Positions 1 to 6,978 of a stretch of 20,517 bases of DNA are shown here, in pieces. This DNA is from Rickettsiales bacterium. Lineage in GTDB: Bacteria; Pseudomonadota; Alphaproteobacteria; Methylaequorales; Methylaequoraceae. The notes beneath the pieces are model-generated. The model made no database searches. It was not told where the DNA came from and saw only the letters and a program-made list of their open reading frames with translations. Position numbers and translations under genes: made by a program. The stretch lies in contig PAYV01000023.1 of NCBI GenBank assembly GCA_002715305.1, forward strand, positions 1 through 20,517, given 5' to 3'. Numbering within the stretch: position 1 is the first letter of the stretch; each line of letters begins with the position of its first letter.

Positions 1-1
1 T

Positions 2-931
2 GGAGATTTATACTTTAAATTTAGTAATAAAAATTGTCAAAAAGGTGGAGAAAGCAATGCACTTAACTGTTTAAATACTTTTCTTGCTGAAAGGCATAAA
101 AACTATTCTAAAAAAATGTCTAGTCCTCTAACTGCAGAGTATTCATGTTCAAGGCTTAGCCCTCATCTAAGTTTTGGTACAATTTCTATAAAATATGTAA
201 TTAAATATATTGAAAAAGTTTTAGATCGAAAAAACCTTGAAAAGGTCTCCATTAACTCTTTTAAGAAGAGGTTGGCTTGGCATTGTCATTTTATACAAAA
301 ATTATACGATGAACCAAAAATTGAGTATGAAAATTTGCACCCTTTATATAATGGTCTAAGAGAGGACTGTTTTAATTCTGACTATTTTAAAAAATGGAAA
401 GAGGGAAAAACAGGTTTCCCTTTTTTAGATGCTTGCATGAGATTCTTAAATGTAAAGGGCTGGTTAAATTTTAGGATGCGAGCAATGGTCGTATCATTTT
501 CATCATATCAACTTTGGTTAGATTGGAAAAAAACTTCGCAGTTTTTAGCTAACAAATTTACAGATTATGAACCAGGTATTCATTACCCGCAGATACAAAT
601 GCAATCAGGAACTACAGGAATAAATACCATTCGTATGTATAATGTAATCAAACAATCATTTGATCAAGATCCGATGGGTATATTTATAAAAAAGTGGGTA
701 CCAGAATTAAAAAATCTTCCTAATTTTCTTGTTCATGAGCCATGGAAAATAAATTTTTTAGAAGAAAAAGAATATAATTTTAAACTCGATAAAGATTATT
801 TTAAACCATTAATCGATATTAAAACGAGAACAAAATTTGCTAAAGATATGATTTGGGCAATTAGAAGAAAACCTGAGGCAAAAGAAATCGCAGAACAAAT
901 TGTACTTCAACATTCAAGTATGAAAAGGTAG
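2..931 (+). CDS. Photolyase/cryptochrome-like FAD protein, C-terminal part (5' end outside window)
   Basis: The frame is open from base 2 to a stop at 929-931, giving about 309 residues of a flavoprotein whose N-terminal antenna domain lies off the window; the methionine codon at 116 is internal because homologous sequence continues upstream (GGES...FLAERHKNYSKKMSSP). Landmarks of the FAD-binding domain are CSRLSPHLSFG, GFPFLDACMRFL, GWLNFRMRAMVVSF, the LDW tryptophan, and FIKKWVPEL near the end. Family members repair pyrimidine dimers with blue light or act as light sensors, using FAD bound in the cytoplasm. The segment that in E. coli PhrB holds the FAD-proximal tryptophan and the Asn near flavin N5 (NNGGWQW) is replaced here by a tryptophan-free stretch, TDYEPGIHYPQIQMQSG, so it is a divergent subgroup and repair activity is not certain. 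Nothing clear is seen in the 53 bp to the next, convergent gene. Confidence 0.9.
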   Translation, partial: GDLYFKFSNKNCQKGGESNALNCLNTFLAERHKNYSKKMSSPLTAEYSCSRLSPHLSFGTISIKYVIKYIEKVLDRKNLEKVSINSFKKRLAWHCHFIQKLYDEPKIEYENLHPLYNGLREDCFNSDYFKKWKEGKTGFPFLDACMRFLNVKGWLNFRMRAMVVSFSSYQLWLDWKKTSQFLANKFTDYEPGIHYPQIQMQSGTTGINTIRMYNVIKQSFDQDPMGIFIKKWVPELKNLPNFLVHEPWKINFLEEKEYNFKLDKDYFKPLIDIKTRTKFAKDMIWAIRRKPEAKEIAEQIVLQHSSMKR

Positions 932-984
932 TTCAAATAAAAATATTTGGTTTTTGGTATCGGAGACTCCGAGTTTAAATTTCA

Positions 985-1740
985 TCAGCCAGCCCACTCA
1001 ATAGCATCTTTTTTTTTGATAATTTTATGATTTTCCTGATCTATTCCATGTTTCCAATAACTAGATATGTACATTTCTTTTTTGTTTATCTGTTTTTCAA
1101 TTTGAAAATACTCTCTTAATTTCTTCATTACTTTGAATTCGCAAGCTACCCAAACATAGGGATTTCCAATGTGCCAATCAATTTTTTTTATCTCGTAATA
1201 TAATTTATCACTATAGGCTTGAGATTGATCATTAATAACCCAGTAAACTTTTAAGTTTTTTGGTTTCTTCAACTTTATTTTATCACTATTAGATAAAACC
1301 TCTAAGATAGCATAACCTTTTGAATTACTCGGAAGAAATTCTAGGTATGAACTTATTGCAGGTAAAGCTGACATATCTCCAGCGAATAAGAACCAATCTG
1401 CATCTATATTTATATTTTGTTTTGAACTAGGACCAGAAATAAAAATTTCATCTCCGATTTTTGCATTGAAGGCCCATTCTGCGGCATACCCGGATTTACT
1501 TCTATGCTTGGCAAAATCAATATCTAATTCTAAATTTTTTTTTCTAAATTTTCTTATTGTATATGGTCTAACCAATTTTTCACTATTCTTATCATTCTTA
1601 TTTGTAAATAAAAATTTTATATAACCGCCTTCTTCATATTCTGGAAAATCTAATAGATCTTTACTTGTAAATGTTAACCTCAACATATTTGGGCTTAATT
1701 GAGACAATTTCTTAACTATAAGATTCCTTATTCTTTTCAT
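985..1740 (-). CDS. SIP-family FAD/NAD(P)H ferric-siderophore reductase-like protein
   Basis: This 251-residue protein has the ViuB/SIP layout: an N-terminal FAD-binding beta-barrel with the flavin motif RPYTIR and a following DFAKH...GYAAEWA segment, then GPSS, then a nucleotide-binding half with LFAGDMSALPAI, VWVACEF..MKKLREYF and the typical C-terminal SSYWKHGIDQENH. Family members are cytoplasmic and use NAD(P)H to reduce ferric siderophores and release iron. Here the gene starts 4 bp after the stop of the Coq7-family gene, so the two are almost certainly cotranscribed. No siderophore transport or synthesis gene is present in the window, so a different role, such as supplying electrons to the neighbouring diiron hydroxylase, is possible but is inference. 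Family assignment is secure; substrate is unknown. Confidence 0.85.
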   Translation of the reverse strand: MKRIRNLIVKKLSQLSPNMLRLTFTSKDLLDFPEYEEGGYIKFLFTNKNDKNSEKLVRPYTIRKFRKKNLELDIDFAKHRSKSGYAAEWAFNAKIGDEIFISGPSSKQNINIDADWFLFAGDMSALPAISSYLEFLPSNSKGYAILEVLSNSDKIKLKKPKNLKVYWVINDQSQAYSDKLYYEIKKIDWHIGNPYVWVACEFKVMKKLREYFQIEKQINKKEMYISSYWKHGIDQENHKIIKKKDAIEWAG

Positions 1741-1744
1741 ACAA

Positions 1745-2290
1745 TTAGAATTTTTTTGAGACTTTTACTGCTGCAACAGAACCCAATTTTACCACTAAAC
1801 CCCAAATATTATGAAAAAAATTCATTCTTCCAATTTTTTCTAAAGCTTGGTCTTTATGATCAATTTCATCGTGCATTAATTTGCTTATAAATTTTTGTAA
1901 ATTTTTGAGTGATTTATCATTAGAAATCATATCAATTTGTTCTTGGTAATGCTGCTCAACAAATGATTCAACTGAAAAAATTGTAGCATAAACAAATTTT
2001 TTTCCTAATATTACAGGAATTAATCCTGTCAAAAATCCTAATATTTTCCATAAAAATAGTAATTTACTTTGTTTATTTTTAGGAAGTATTTTATTGATTT
2101 CATTTAAGTGACCTTGTTCAGTTTTAAGGTGTTCGGTAGAAAAATCTAAAATATCTTGATCTTTGGAAAACAAAAGAATGCCTTTGTAAATAAATACTGC
2201 ACCAGTTTCTCCAGCATGATTAGTTCTAAAATGAGGCATTAAAAAATCTGGAATTTTTTGCATGTATCTAAGATGGTTACGATTCAACAA
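1745..2290 (-). CDS. Coq7-family diiron hydroxylase (demethoxyubiquinone hydroxylase-like)
   Basis: The 181-residue protein shows the carboxylate/histidine ligand pattern of the ferritin-like Coq7 family: NHAGETGA, EQGHL, ESFVEQHYQEQ and HDEIDHKD, with a hydrophobic membrane-contact stretch (FLTGLIPVILG) between the second and third. Coq7 hydroxylates the demethoxyubiquinone ring at the inner membrane. The start given is TTG at 2290; an alternative is ATG at 2263 (MQKIPDF), and neither has a convincing ribosome binding site. It differs from textbook Coq7, which reads GEYGA.xIYxGQ rather than GETGAVFIYKGIL, so it may be a paralogue with another aromatic lipid substrate. It is head-to-head (58 bp) with a type III polyketide synthase and leads a pair with the flavin reductase gene. 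Family is clear; assignment to ubiquinone synthesis is less so. Confidence 0.85.
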   Translation of the reverse strand: MLNRNHLRYMQKIPDFLMPHFRTNHAGETGAVFIYKGILLFSKDQDILDFSTEHLKTEQGHLNEINKILPKNKQSKLLFLWKILGFLTGLIPVILGKKFVYATIFSVESFVEQHYQEQIDMISNDKSLKNLQKFISKLMHDEIDHKDQALEKIGRMNFFHNIWGLVVKLGSVAAVKVSKKF

Positions 2291-2348
2291 ATTTAAATGT
2301 AAATTTTAATTTGCTTTTATTAAGAATTTTAAGCACCAAATATAATTA

Positions 2349-3356
2349 ATGGTAAGTATAAATGGACTATGTTCTGCATTTCCTAAAAATAAAGTTTATC
2401 AAGAAGATATCAAAGATTTAGGAAGAAAATTGTTTTCTTCTAAAATCGACTTTAAAAAAATGGAAAAAGTTTATGATAACTCTGGTGTAAAAACAAGGTA
2501 TCTATCAGAGCAACTTAGTTGGTATTTGAATGAACATAATTGGTCTGAAAGAAATTTTTTATTTAAAAAAAATGCTCTTTCTCTTTTAAAAAAATCCATT
2601 AACGAAACAATTGAAAAAACAAATACTAAGCCTGAGAAAATAGGCGGTATAATTTTAATAAATAGTACTGGAATTGCTACTCCAACAATTGATGCAGAAA
2701 TTTTTAATTTATTTAATTTTAATAATGATATTTTACGATTGCCAATTTTTGGATATGGATGTGCGGGTGGGGTTCTGGGACTTAAGAGAGCTTTTGAAAT
2801 TTTTAAAAGTTTAAGAAAGTCTATACTTGTTTGCAATGTTGAACTTTGTAGCCTTACTTTTAGACCTCAAATTTTTAGTAAAGAAAATATAGTTAGTTCA
2901 GCCTTATTTGGTGACGGTTGTGTATCTTACTTTGTAGAAGAGGGTGGAGATTGTGAAATCCTCGAATCAATGGAATATACTTGGAAAAATTCTTTATCTT
3001 TAATGGGCTGGAGTGTTGAAAACGACGGATTATCAGTCATTTTTGATAAAGTGATCCCAGAATTTATTACTAAAGAATTACCAAATGTATTAAATAAATT
3101 TTCAACAAATAATTTCGATGGTTATATACTTCATTCAGGAGGAATGAAAATTATTGAGGCTTATAAGAAAATTCTAAATAATGATAAAACTATTGTGGAG
3201 TCGCAAAATATTTTGTCAAATTATGGAAATGTTTCTTCAGTTTCAGTTTTACTTGTATTAATGGAAATGATTAAAAAAAAATATAATGGAAAATTCATAA
3301 TGAGTGCACTCGGACCTGGGTTTACAGCAGGTTTGTCTGCAGTAAAAATAAGCTAA
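2349..3356 (+). CDS. Type III polyketide synthase (alkylpyrone/alkylresorcinol synthase-like)
   Basis: A 335-residue thiolase-fold enzyme with the chalcone-synthase catalytic triad: Cys138 in GYGCAGG, His262 in LHSGG, and Asn294 in YGNVSS. Other landmarks are SALFGDG (185-190) and ALGPGF near 320, typical of bacterial enzymes that extend fatty acyl starters with malonyl-CoA to give alkylpyrones or alkylresorcinols. KAS III was rejected because the active-site context and YGNVSS fit chalcone/stilbene synthases better. The usual HPGG motif reads HSGG here. The next gene, 1 nt downstream, is an ICMT-type methyltransferase, the partner of BpsA in Bacillus and SrsA in Streptomyces. The N-terminus SINGLCSAFPKNKVYQED aligns with the start of the family, supporting ATG at 2349. 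The upstream gap is only 58 bp, shared with the divergent Coq7-like gene. The product is not predictable from sequence alone. Confidence 0.92.
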   Translation: MVSINGLCSAFPKNKVYQEDIKDLGRKLFSSKIDFKKMEKVYDNSGVKTRYLSEQLSWYLNEHNWSERNFLFKKNALSLLKKSINETIEKTNTKPEKIGGIILINSTGIATPTIDAEIFNLFNFNNDILRLPIFGYGCAGGVLGLKRAFEIFKSLRKSILVCNVELCSLTFRPQIFSKENIVSSALFGDGCVSYFVEEGGDCEILESMEYTWKNSLSLMGWSVENDGLSVIFDKVIPEFITKELPNVLNKFSTNNFDGYILHSGGMKIIEAYKKILNNDKTIVESQNILSNYGNVSSVSVLLVLMEMIKKKYNGKFIMSALGPGFTAGLSAVKIS

Positions 3357-3357
3357 G

Positions 3358-3852
3358 ATGATTGATACTTTTTTAATGATTTATATAATTCTAACCAGAT
3401 TAGGTGAACTTATTTTAAGTAAAAAGAATACAAGAATATTACTAAAAGAGGGTGCTGTTGAATATTATAAATTTCATTACAAGTTTATTGTGCTTTTTCA
3501 TATTCTTTTCATTGTATTTTTCTTAGAAAAATCTTTTACCAATACAATTATTAAAATTGAATATCTTTATGTTTTTTTCATAGTGCAAATCTTCAGATAT
3601 AAAATAATTTACGATCTAGGAAAGTATTGGACAACCAGAATTTTAGTAATAAAGGAACCACTGATTAAGACATGGATGTTCAGGTATTTACGGCATCCAA
3701 ATTATCTTATTGTTTTTTTAGAAGTAATATTAGTTTGCTTGTTTTTTAATGACTTTTTTTCTTTGATTCTTTTTTCTTTGATAAATTTAGTATTAATAAG
3801 TATTCGAATTTTTTATGAAGAAAAGGCAAATAAATTTCGATACAAATTATAA
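3358..3852 (+). CDS. ICMT-like membrane methyltransferase (BpsB/SrsB type)
   Basis: This 164-residue protein has several hydrophobic segments and the isoprenylcysteine carboxyl methyltransferase signature LGKYWTTR...RYLRHPNYLIVFLE followed by a C-terminal FYEEKANKF. Members are integral membrane, SAM-dependent methyltransferases acting on lipid substrates. The length is close to that of Bacillus BpsB (YpbQ, about 168 residues), which O-methylates alkylpyrones made by the adjacent type III synthase. The gene starts 1 nt after the synthase stop codon, so translational coupling is likely. The inferred role is O-methylation of the neighbouring synthase's product. No terminator is visible after it. 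Confidence 0.87.
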   Translation: MIDTFLMIYIILTRLGELILSKKNTRILLKEGAVEYYKFHYKFIVLFHILFIVFFLEKSFTNTIIKIEYLYVFFIVQIFRYKIIYDLGKYWTTRILVIKEPLIKTWMFRYLRHPNYLIVFLEVILVCLFFNDFFSLILFSLINLVLISIRIFYEEKANKFRYKL

Positions 3853-3877
3853 ATTCTTTTGTTTATTATAAAAATAT

Positions 3878-4068
3878 ATGAGTTTTTATATATTTACAGA
3901 TTTCGATGGAACACTTTTAGACTTTAATAATTATTCAATTGGTGATCTGGAATCGTTTATAAATAAGATTAAATATAAACTTAATTTCAACTGATAAATG
4001 GTATGATATTTTTGTCTAATAAAGAAATTAAAAATATAACAAATCATATTATTTTATTACCTTATTAA
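3878..4068 (+). pseudogene. Remnant of a HAD-family phosphatase gene
   Basis: An ATG at 3878 begins MSFYIFTDFDGTLLDFNNYS, the DxDGTLLD nucleophile motif of HAD sugar phosphatases (like mannosyl-3-phosphoglycerate phosphatase), but the frame stops after 38 codons at 3994. A second short frame at 4003-4068 (MIFLSNKEIKNITNH...) looks like the next strand-and-motif block of the same family, in a different frame. Nothing resembling the remaining domain follows before the convergent permease gene at 4107. I read this as a gene broken by frameshift and large deletion. The first motif is clear; assignment of the second fragment is tentative. The 254 bp between flanking genes contain nothing else recognisable. 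Confidence 0.65.
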
Positions 4069-4106
4069 AGTGTTTGATTAACTAACAAAAAATTATAAGT
4101 ATTCAA

Positions 4107-4868
4107 TCAGGTTTTAATTCTGTATCCAGTTTTAAAGATAAAAAAAATTAAAATTATACATAAAAATAAAAAAATTAAAATTGCACTAATTGAGGTAGAA
4201 ACACTAACATCAGAATTTGCGTAAAAACTCCACCTAAATGCACTTATAAGATAAACTATTGGATTAAAGTAAGAAATTTTTTGCCATATTTCGGGAAGCA
4301 TACTTATAGAATAAAAGCTTCCGCCAAGAAAAGTTAATGGTGTGACAATAAATGAAGGAATTAACTGTATCCTTTGGAAATCGTTAGCCCAAATTCCGAT
4401 TATAAAACCAAAAAGGCTAAATGTAATACTTATTAATATTAGTAGAGCTATCATCCAATAAGGATATGATATTTTTAAATCAATAAAGAATGACGAGGTT
4501 AGTAAAATAATTAATCCAACAATAACTGATTTTGTAGCAGCCGCTAATACATATCCAAATGTAATTTCTAAAGGAGAAATTGGAGCTGAAAATATCTCGT
4601 AAATTGTACCGCTAAACTTTGGGAAGAAAATTCCAAAGGATGCATTTGAAATACTCTGATTTAAAATTGTTAACATTATTAATCCAGGTACAATAAATGA
4701 AACATAATTGATTCCATCAATGTTTTCTATTCTAGAACCTATCGCAGATCCAAAAACAATAAAATAAAGTGCAGTTGATAAAACAGGAGAAGCTATACTT
4801 TGAGTTATTGTTCTAAATGTTCTAGACATTTCATATTCGTATATTGCTTTGATACCTCTTAGATTCAT
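4107..4868 (-). CDS. ABC-2 type permease (YadH-like)
   Basis: This 253-residue membrane protein has about six hydrophobic helices and ABC-2 landmarks: an N-terminal cytoplasmic segment (YEYEMSRTFRTITQSIASPVLSTALYFIVFG), NYVSFIVPGLIMLTILNQS, GTIYEIFSAPISPLEI, and FLGGSFYSISMLPEIWQKISYFNPIVYLISAFR. Length and motifs match E. coli YadH (256 residues). Its start codon overlaps the ATPase stop (ATGA at 4865-4868), so the two are translationally coupled and form one exporter at the inner membrane. Substrate is unknown; neighbours (pqqA upstream, phenolic-lipid genes downstream on the other strand) do not settle it. PQQ-associated ABC systems (the PedC-type family) were considered, but YadGH similarity is stronger. 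Confidence 0.9.
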   Translation of the reverse strand: MNLRGIKAIYEYEMSRTFRTITQSIASPVLSTALYFIVFGSAIGSRIENIDGINYVSFIVPGLIMLTILNQSISNASFGIFFPKFSGTIYEIFSAPISPLEITFGYVLAAATKSVIVGLIILLTSSFFIDLKISYPYWMIALLILISITFSLFGFIIGIWANDFQRIQLIPSFIVTPLTFLGGSFYSISMLPEIWQKISYFNPIVYLISAFRWSFYANSDVSVSTSISAILIFLFLCIILIFFIFKTGYRIKT

Positions 4869-5785
4869 TTTTTTACCAATTTAAGAAAAATTTCTTCAAG
4901 ATTGCTCTGTTCTGTTTCAATTTTCTCAAAGAAAATTGAATTTTTAATAAGATCATTGAATATTAAATATTCAAAATTTCTATTTTTTTGAAAATTATAC
5001 GAGAAAATTAATTCATTATTATTTTTTTTAGCGCTATATTTTTTAATTATTCTATGTATTTTTTTTTTAGAATTGTTTTTTTTTAATTTAATTTTTAAAA
5101 CTTTATTACCTAACTTTTTCATTAACTTATTTTTTTCTTCTAATATTATTATTTCACCTTTATCAATAACTCCAATTTTGTCAGCAATTTTTTGAGCCTC
5201 TTCAATGTAATGAGTTGTAAGAAAAATCGTGACTCCACCTTTTTTTAAATCTATTATATTTTTCCATAAGATATTTCTTAACTGAACATCTACCCCAGCC
5301 GTGGGCTCATCAAGAAATAGAATTTTTGGTTCATGAGATAAAGCTTTTGCTATCATTACTCTTCTTTTCATACCTCCGGAAAGTGTGCGTATTTGATTGT
5401 TTCTTTTATCATACAAAGCTAATTTTTTTAAAATATTATCCAAATATTCATCGGATTTTGGTTTGTTAAATAATCCTCTACTAAACTTTAATGTATTAAT
5501 TACCTTCTCAAATGAATCAGTTGCAATCTCCTGAGGGACTAAACCAATCAAACTTCTAGTTTTTTTATAATCACTAACATTATCGAAACCAAAAACAGAT
5601 ATCTTCCCTTTATTCTTTTTTGAAATACCACAAATTATATTAATTAAGGTTGATTTTCCAGCACCATTTGGTCCTAAAAGAGCAAAAATCTCTCCTTTTT
5701 TAATTGAAAAATTAATATTTTTTAGAGCTTGAAGTTTATCTCCGTAAGATTTACTAAGATTCAAAACCTCAATTGCATTATTCAT
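4865..5785 (-). CDS. ABC transporter ATP-binding protein (YadG-like)
   Basis: The 306-residue ATPase has Walker A (GPNGAGKST), a Q-loop (GLVPQE), the signature LSGGMKRR, Walker B with catalytic Glu (LFLDEPTAGVD) and the switch His (LTTHYIEEA). After about residue 220 comes a lysine-rich regulatory tail ending NLEEIFLKLVKK, as in E. coli YadG (308 residues), with which it shares long runs. It powers the adjacent ABC-2 permease at the inner membrane, and the direction is expected to be export. The gene lies downstream of pqqA on the same strand, but a strong terminator at 5829-5858 separates them, so it is probably transcribed independently or by read-through. Confidence 0.93.
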   Translation of the reverse strand: MNNAIEVLNLSKSYGDKLQALKNINFSIKKGEIFALLGPNGAGKSTLINIICGISKKNKGKISVFGFDNVSDYKKTRSLIGLVPQEIATDSFEKVINTLKFSRGLFNKPKSDEYLDNILKKLALYDKRNNQIRTLSGGMKRRVMIAKALSHEPKILFLDEPTAGVDVQLRNILWKNIIDLKKGGVTIFLTTHYIEEAQKIADKIGVIDKGEIIILEEKNKLMKKLGNKVLKIKLKKNNSKKKIHRIIKKYSAKKNNNELIFSYNFQKNRNFEYLIFNDLIKNSIFFEKIETEQSNLEEIFLKLVKK

Positions 5786-5828
5786 TTTAAATAAATACCT
5801 AGTTTAACTTTAAGAAATTTAAAAAGAC

Positions 5829-5858
5829 AAAAAAAAAGCCTGACAAATTAGCCAGGCT
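5829..5858 (-). terminator. Rho-independent terminator after pqqA
   Basis: Read on the minus strand, an 8-bp stem (AGCCTGGC pairing with GTCAGGCT, one G-U) closes a 6-nt TAATTT loop and runs directly into nine T residues. It lies 28 bp beyond the pqqA stop and before the exporter ATPase gene. In pqq operons an intrinsic terminator after pqqA commonly makes the precursor transcript more abundant; here it may simply end the transcript. Confidence 0.88.
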
Positions 5859-5886
5859 ATTTAATTTAGATTGAAAATTTAGTAGA

Positions 5887-5964
5887 TTACTTCTCAGCGC
5901 AAGCGTAAGAATTGATTTCAAGACCTACTGAAATTTCAGAAATCATTGGTTTTGTCCAAGCCAT
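5887..5964 (-). CDS. pqqA: Coenzyme PQQ precursor peptide PqqA
   Basis: A 25-codon gene encodes MAWTKPMISEISVGLEINSY followed by ACAEK. The Glu16-x3-Tyr20 pair within GLEINSY is the substrate motif that PqqE cross-links to begin pyrroloquinoline quinone synthesis, and the MAW.KP.I.E..VG.EIN.YACA frame matches alphaproteobacterial PqqA peptides. AAGGAG lies at 5970-5975, 5 nt before the ATG, among the best ribosome binding sites in the window. The gene is followed by a strong terminator (5829-5858). Unusually, pqqB, C, D and E are absent from the window on both sides, so the rest of the pathway must be elsewhere in the genome. PqqA is a cytoplasmic peptide consumed during synthesis; PQQ serves periplasmic dehydrogenases. 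Confidence 0.92.
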   Translation of the reverse strand: MAWTKPMISEISVGLEINSYACAEK

Positions 5965-5969
5965 TTTTA

Positions 5970-5975
5970 CTCCTT
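5970..5975 (-). promoter_or_regulatory. Strong ribosome binding site of pqqA
   Basis: On the minus strand AAGGAG ends 5 nt before the pqqA ATG. Most genes here lack a recognisable Shine-Dalgarno sequence, so this near-consensus site both fixes the start and suggests high translation, as expected for a peptide consumed stoichiometrically. Confidence 0.85.
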
Positions 5976-6200
5976 AAGTAAAAGTTAATAGTAATTGTGA
6001 TTAATATATATATTGAATCTTAACCAAATCTGAGGGATATATTCATCATACGTTAATCTAGAAAAAAAAGTTTTGTTTAAGAATCACAATAAATAGTTTT
6101 AAAAAATATTTTAGCAATTTAAATGCCAAGCAAAATAGCTTAAAATCATTCAAAGACTGAAAAATTTAAAGATTTTAAAAATTTAATAGAGGATTATGAT

Positions 6201-6917
6201 TTGAAAGAAATCACAGAGGAAAGAATACATGATCTTAAATCATCTATCCTTAGGCTTAGACAATTTTTAAACTTTTCAAATTCGCTAAGCCAAAAATCAA
6301 TTACAAATAGTAAAAAAAAACTAATTAAGGATGGAGATAAAATTTTAAAAAAGACTGAAATAACAGAAAATTTAAATAATAAAAAAAAGAAAAATATTGA
6401 TAAAAAAAATGAAAATAATAAACCTGAAGAAATTATTGATGGGAAAATTACACTTCTTCCCGGAGATTGTGCTGTAAATCAAGGTGATGAGGGTAATACG
6501 GCATACTTGATTATTTCTGGATCACTAAATGTTGAGATTGATAAAAAAGTAGTAGGCGCAATGTCGTCTGGAGAGATCTTTGGTGAATTATCACTTATTT
6601 TAGGTGAAAAAAGAAAAGCAACTGTAAGGGCAATTACAGGGTCAGAGTTAATAGAAATTAATCCAAATTTTTTAGATGAATATTTGCTTAAATCAAGAAC
6701 AGATAAACAGATAATAGGTAGCTCTACATTAGAAACTCAAAAACTAATTAAAGCACTTTCAGTTGAACTTGGAAAAAAAGAAAATCATACATTACCCATT
6801 GAAATTTCTAAATTTGATGAAATACTCAAAGATGAAACACACATTATTAGATCATTAGCGATTCAGTTACATAAAAGATTGTCAAGAATGATAGCAGATA
6901 ATAAAAAAAAAATATAA
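6201..6917 (+). CDS. Cyclic nucleotide-binding domain protein without DNA-binding domain
   Basis: The 238-residue protein begins at a TTG with TAGAGGA 7 nt upstream; the nearby ATG at 6196 is out of frame and stops at once. Residues 1-80 are lysine-rich and probably disordered. Residues 81-165 form a CAP_ED domain: GDCAVNQGDEGNTAYLIISG, then the phosphate-binding cassette GEIFGELSLILGEKRKATV with Arg138 in the position of the conserved arginine. Residues 165-238 are helical and carry no helix-turn-helix, kinase or channel signature. It is therefore a putative cAMP/cGMP-type sensor with unknown output, likely cytoplasmic. Such stand-alone domains often act through protein contacts. The upstream gap to pqqA (5965-6200) holds the pqqA leader and no other recognisable gene. 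Confidence 0.82.
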   Translation: MKEITEERIHDLKSSILRLRQFLNFSNSLSQKSITNSKKKLIKDGDKILKKTEITENLNNKKKKNIDKKNENNKPEEIIDGKITLLPGDCAVNQGDEGNTAYLIISGSLNVEIDKKVVGAMSSGEIFGELSLILGEKRKATVRAITGSELIEINPNFLDEYLLKSRTDKQIIGSSTLETQKLIKALSVELGKKENHTLPIEISKFDEILKDETHIIRSLAIQLHKRLSRMIADNKKKI

Positions 6918-6978
6918 AATACAAAATAGAGCGTATTAACATTACATAAGTTATGAAAAAATAATCAAACTAAATATT

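Noticed and set aside
1699..1890. 63-codon plus-strand open frame across the SIP and Coq7-like genes
   Set aside because: It is antisense to two well-supported genes and its product has no recognisable pattern.
2341..2346. TATAAT just before the type III PKS start codon
   Set aside because: It ends 2 nt before the ATG, so transcription would begin inside the gene, and no -35 element is at a suitable distance; likely chance in AT-rich DNA.
2471..2836. 121-codon minus-strand open frame inside the type III PKS gene
   Set aside because: It is fully antisense to the PKS, covers its conserved catalytic region and has no family features.
6001..6027. Possible pqqA promoter (TTGGTT and TATATT-like boxes on the minus strand)
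   Set aside because: The spacing between boxes is 13-15 bp, too short for a convincing sigma70 promoter.
6121..6145. Short AAGC/GCTT inverted repeat upstream of the cyclic nucleotide-binding gene
   Set aside because: Only 4 bp of stem and no T run; expected by chance.
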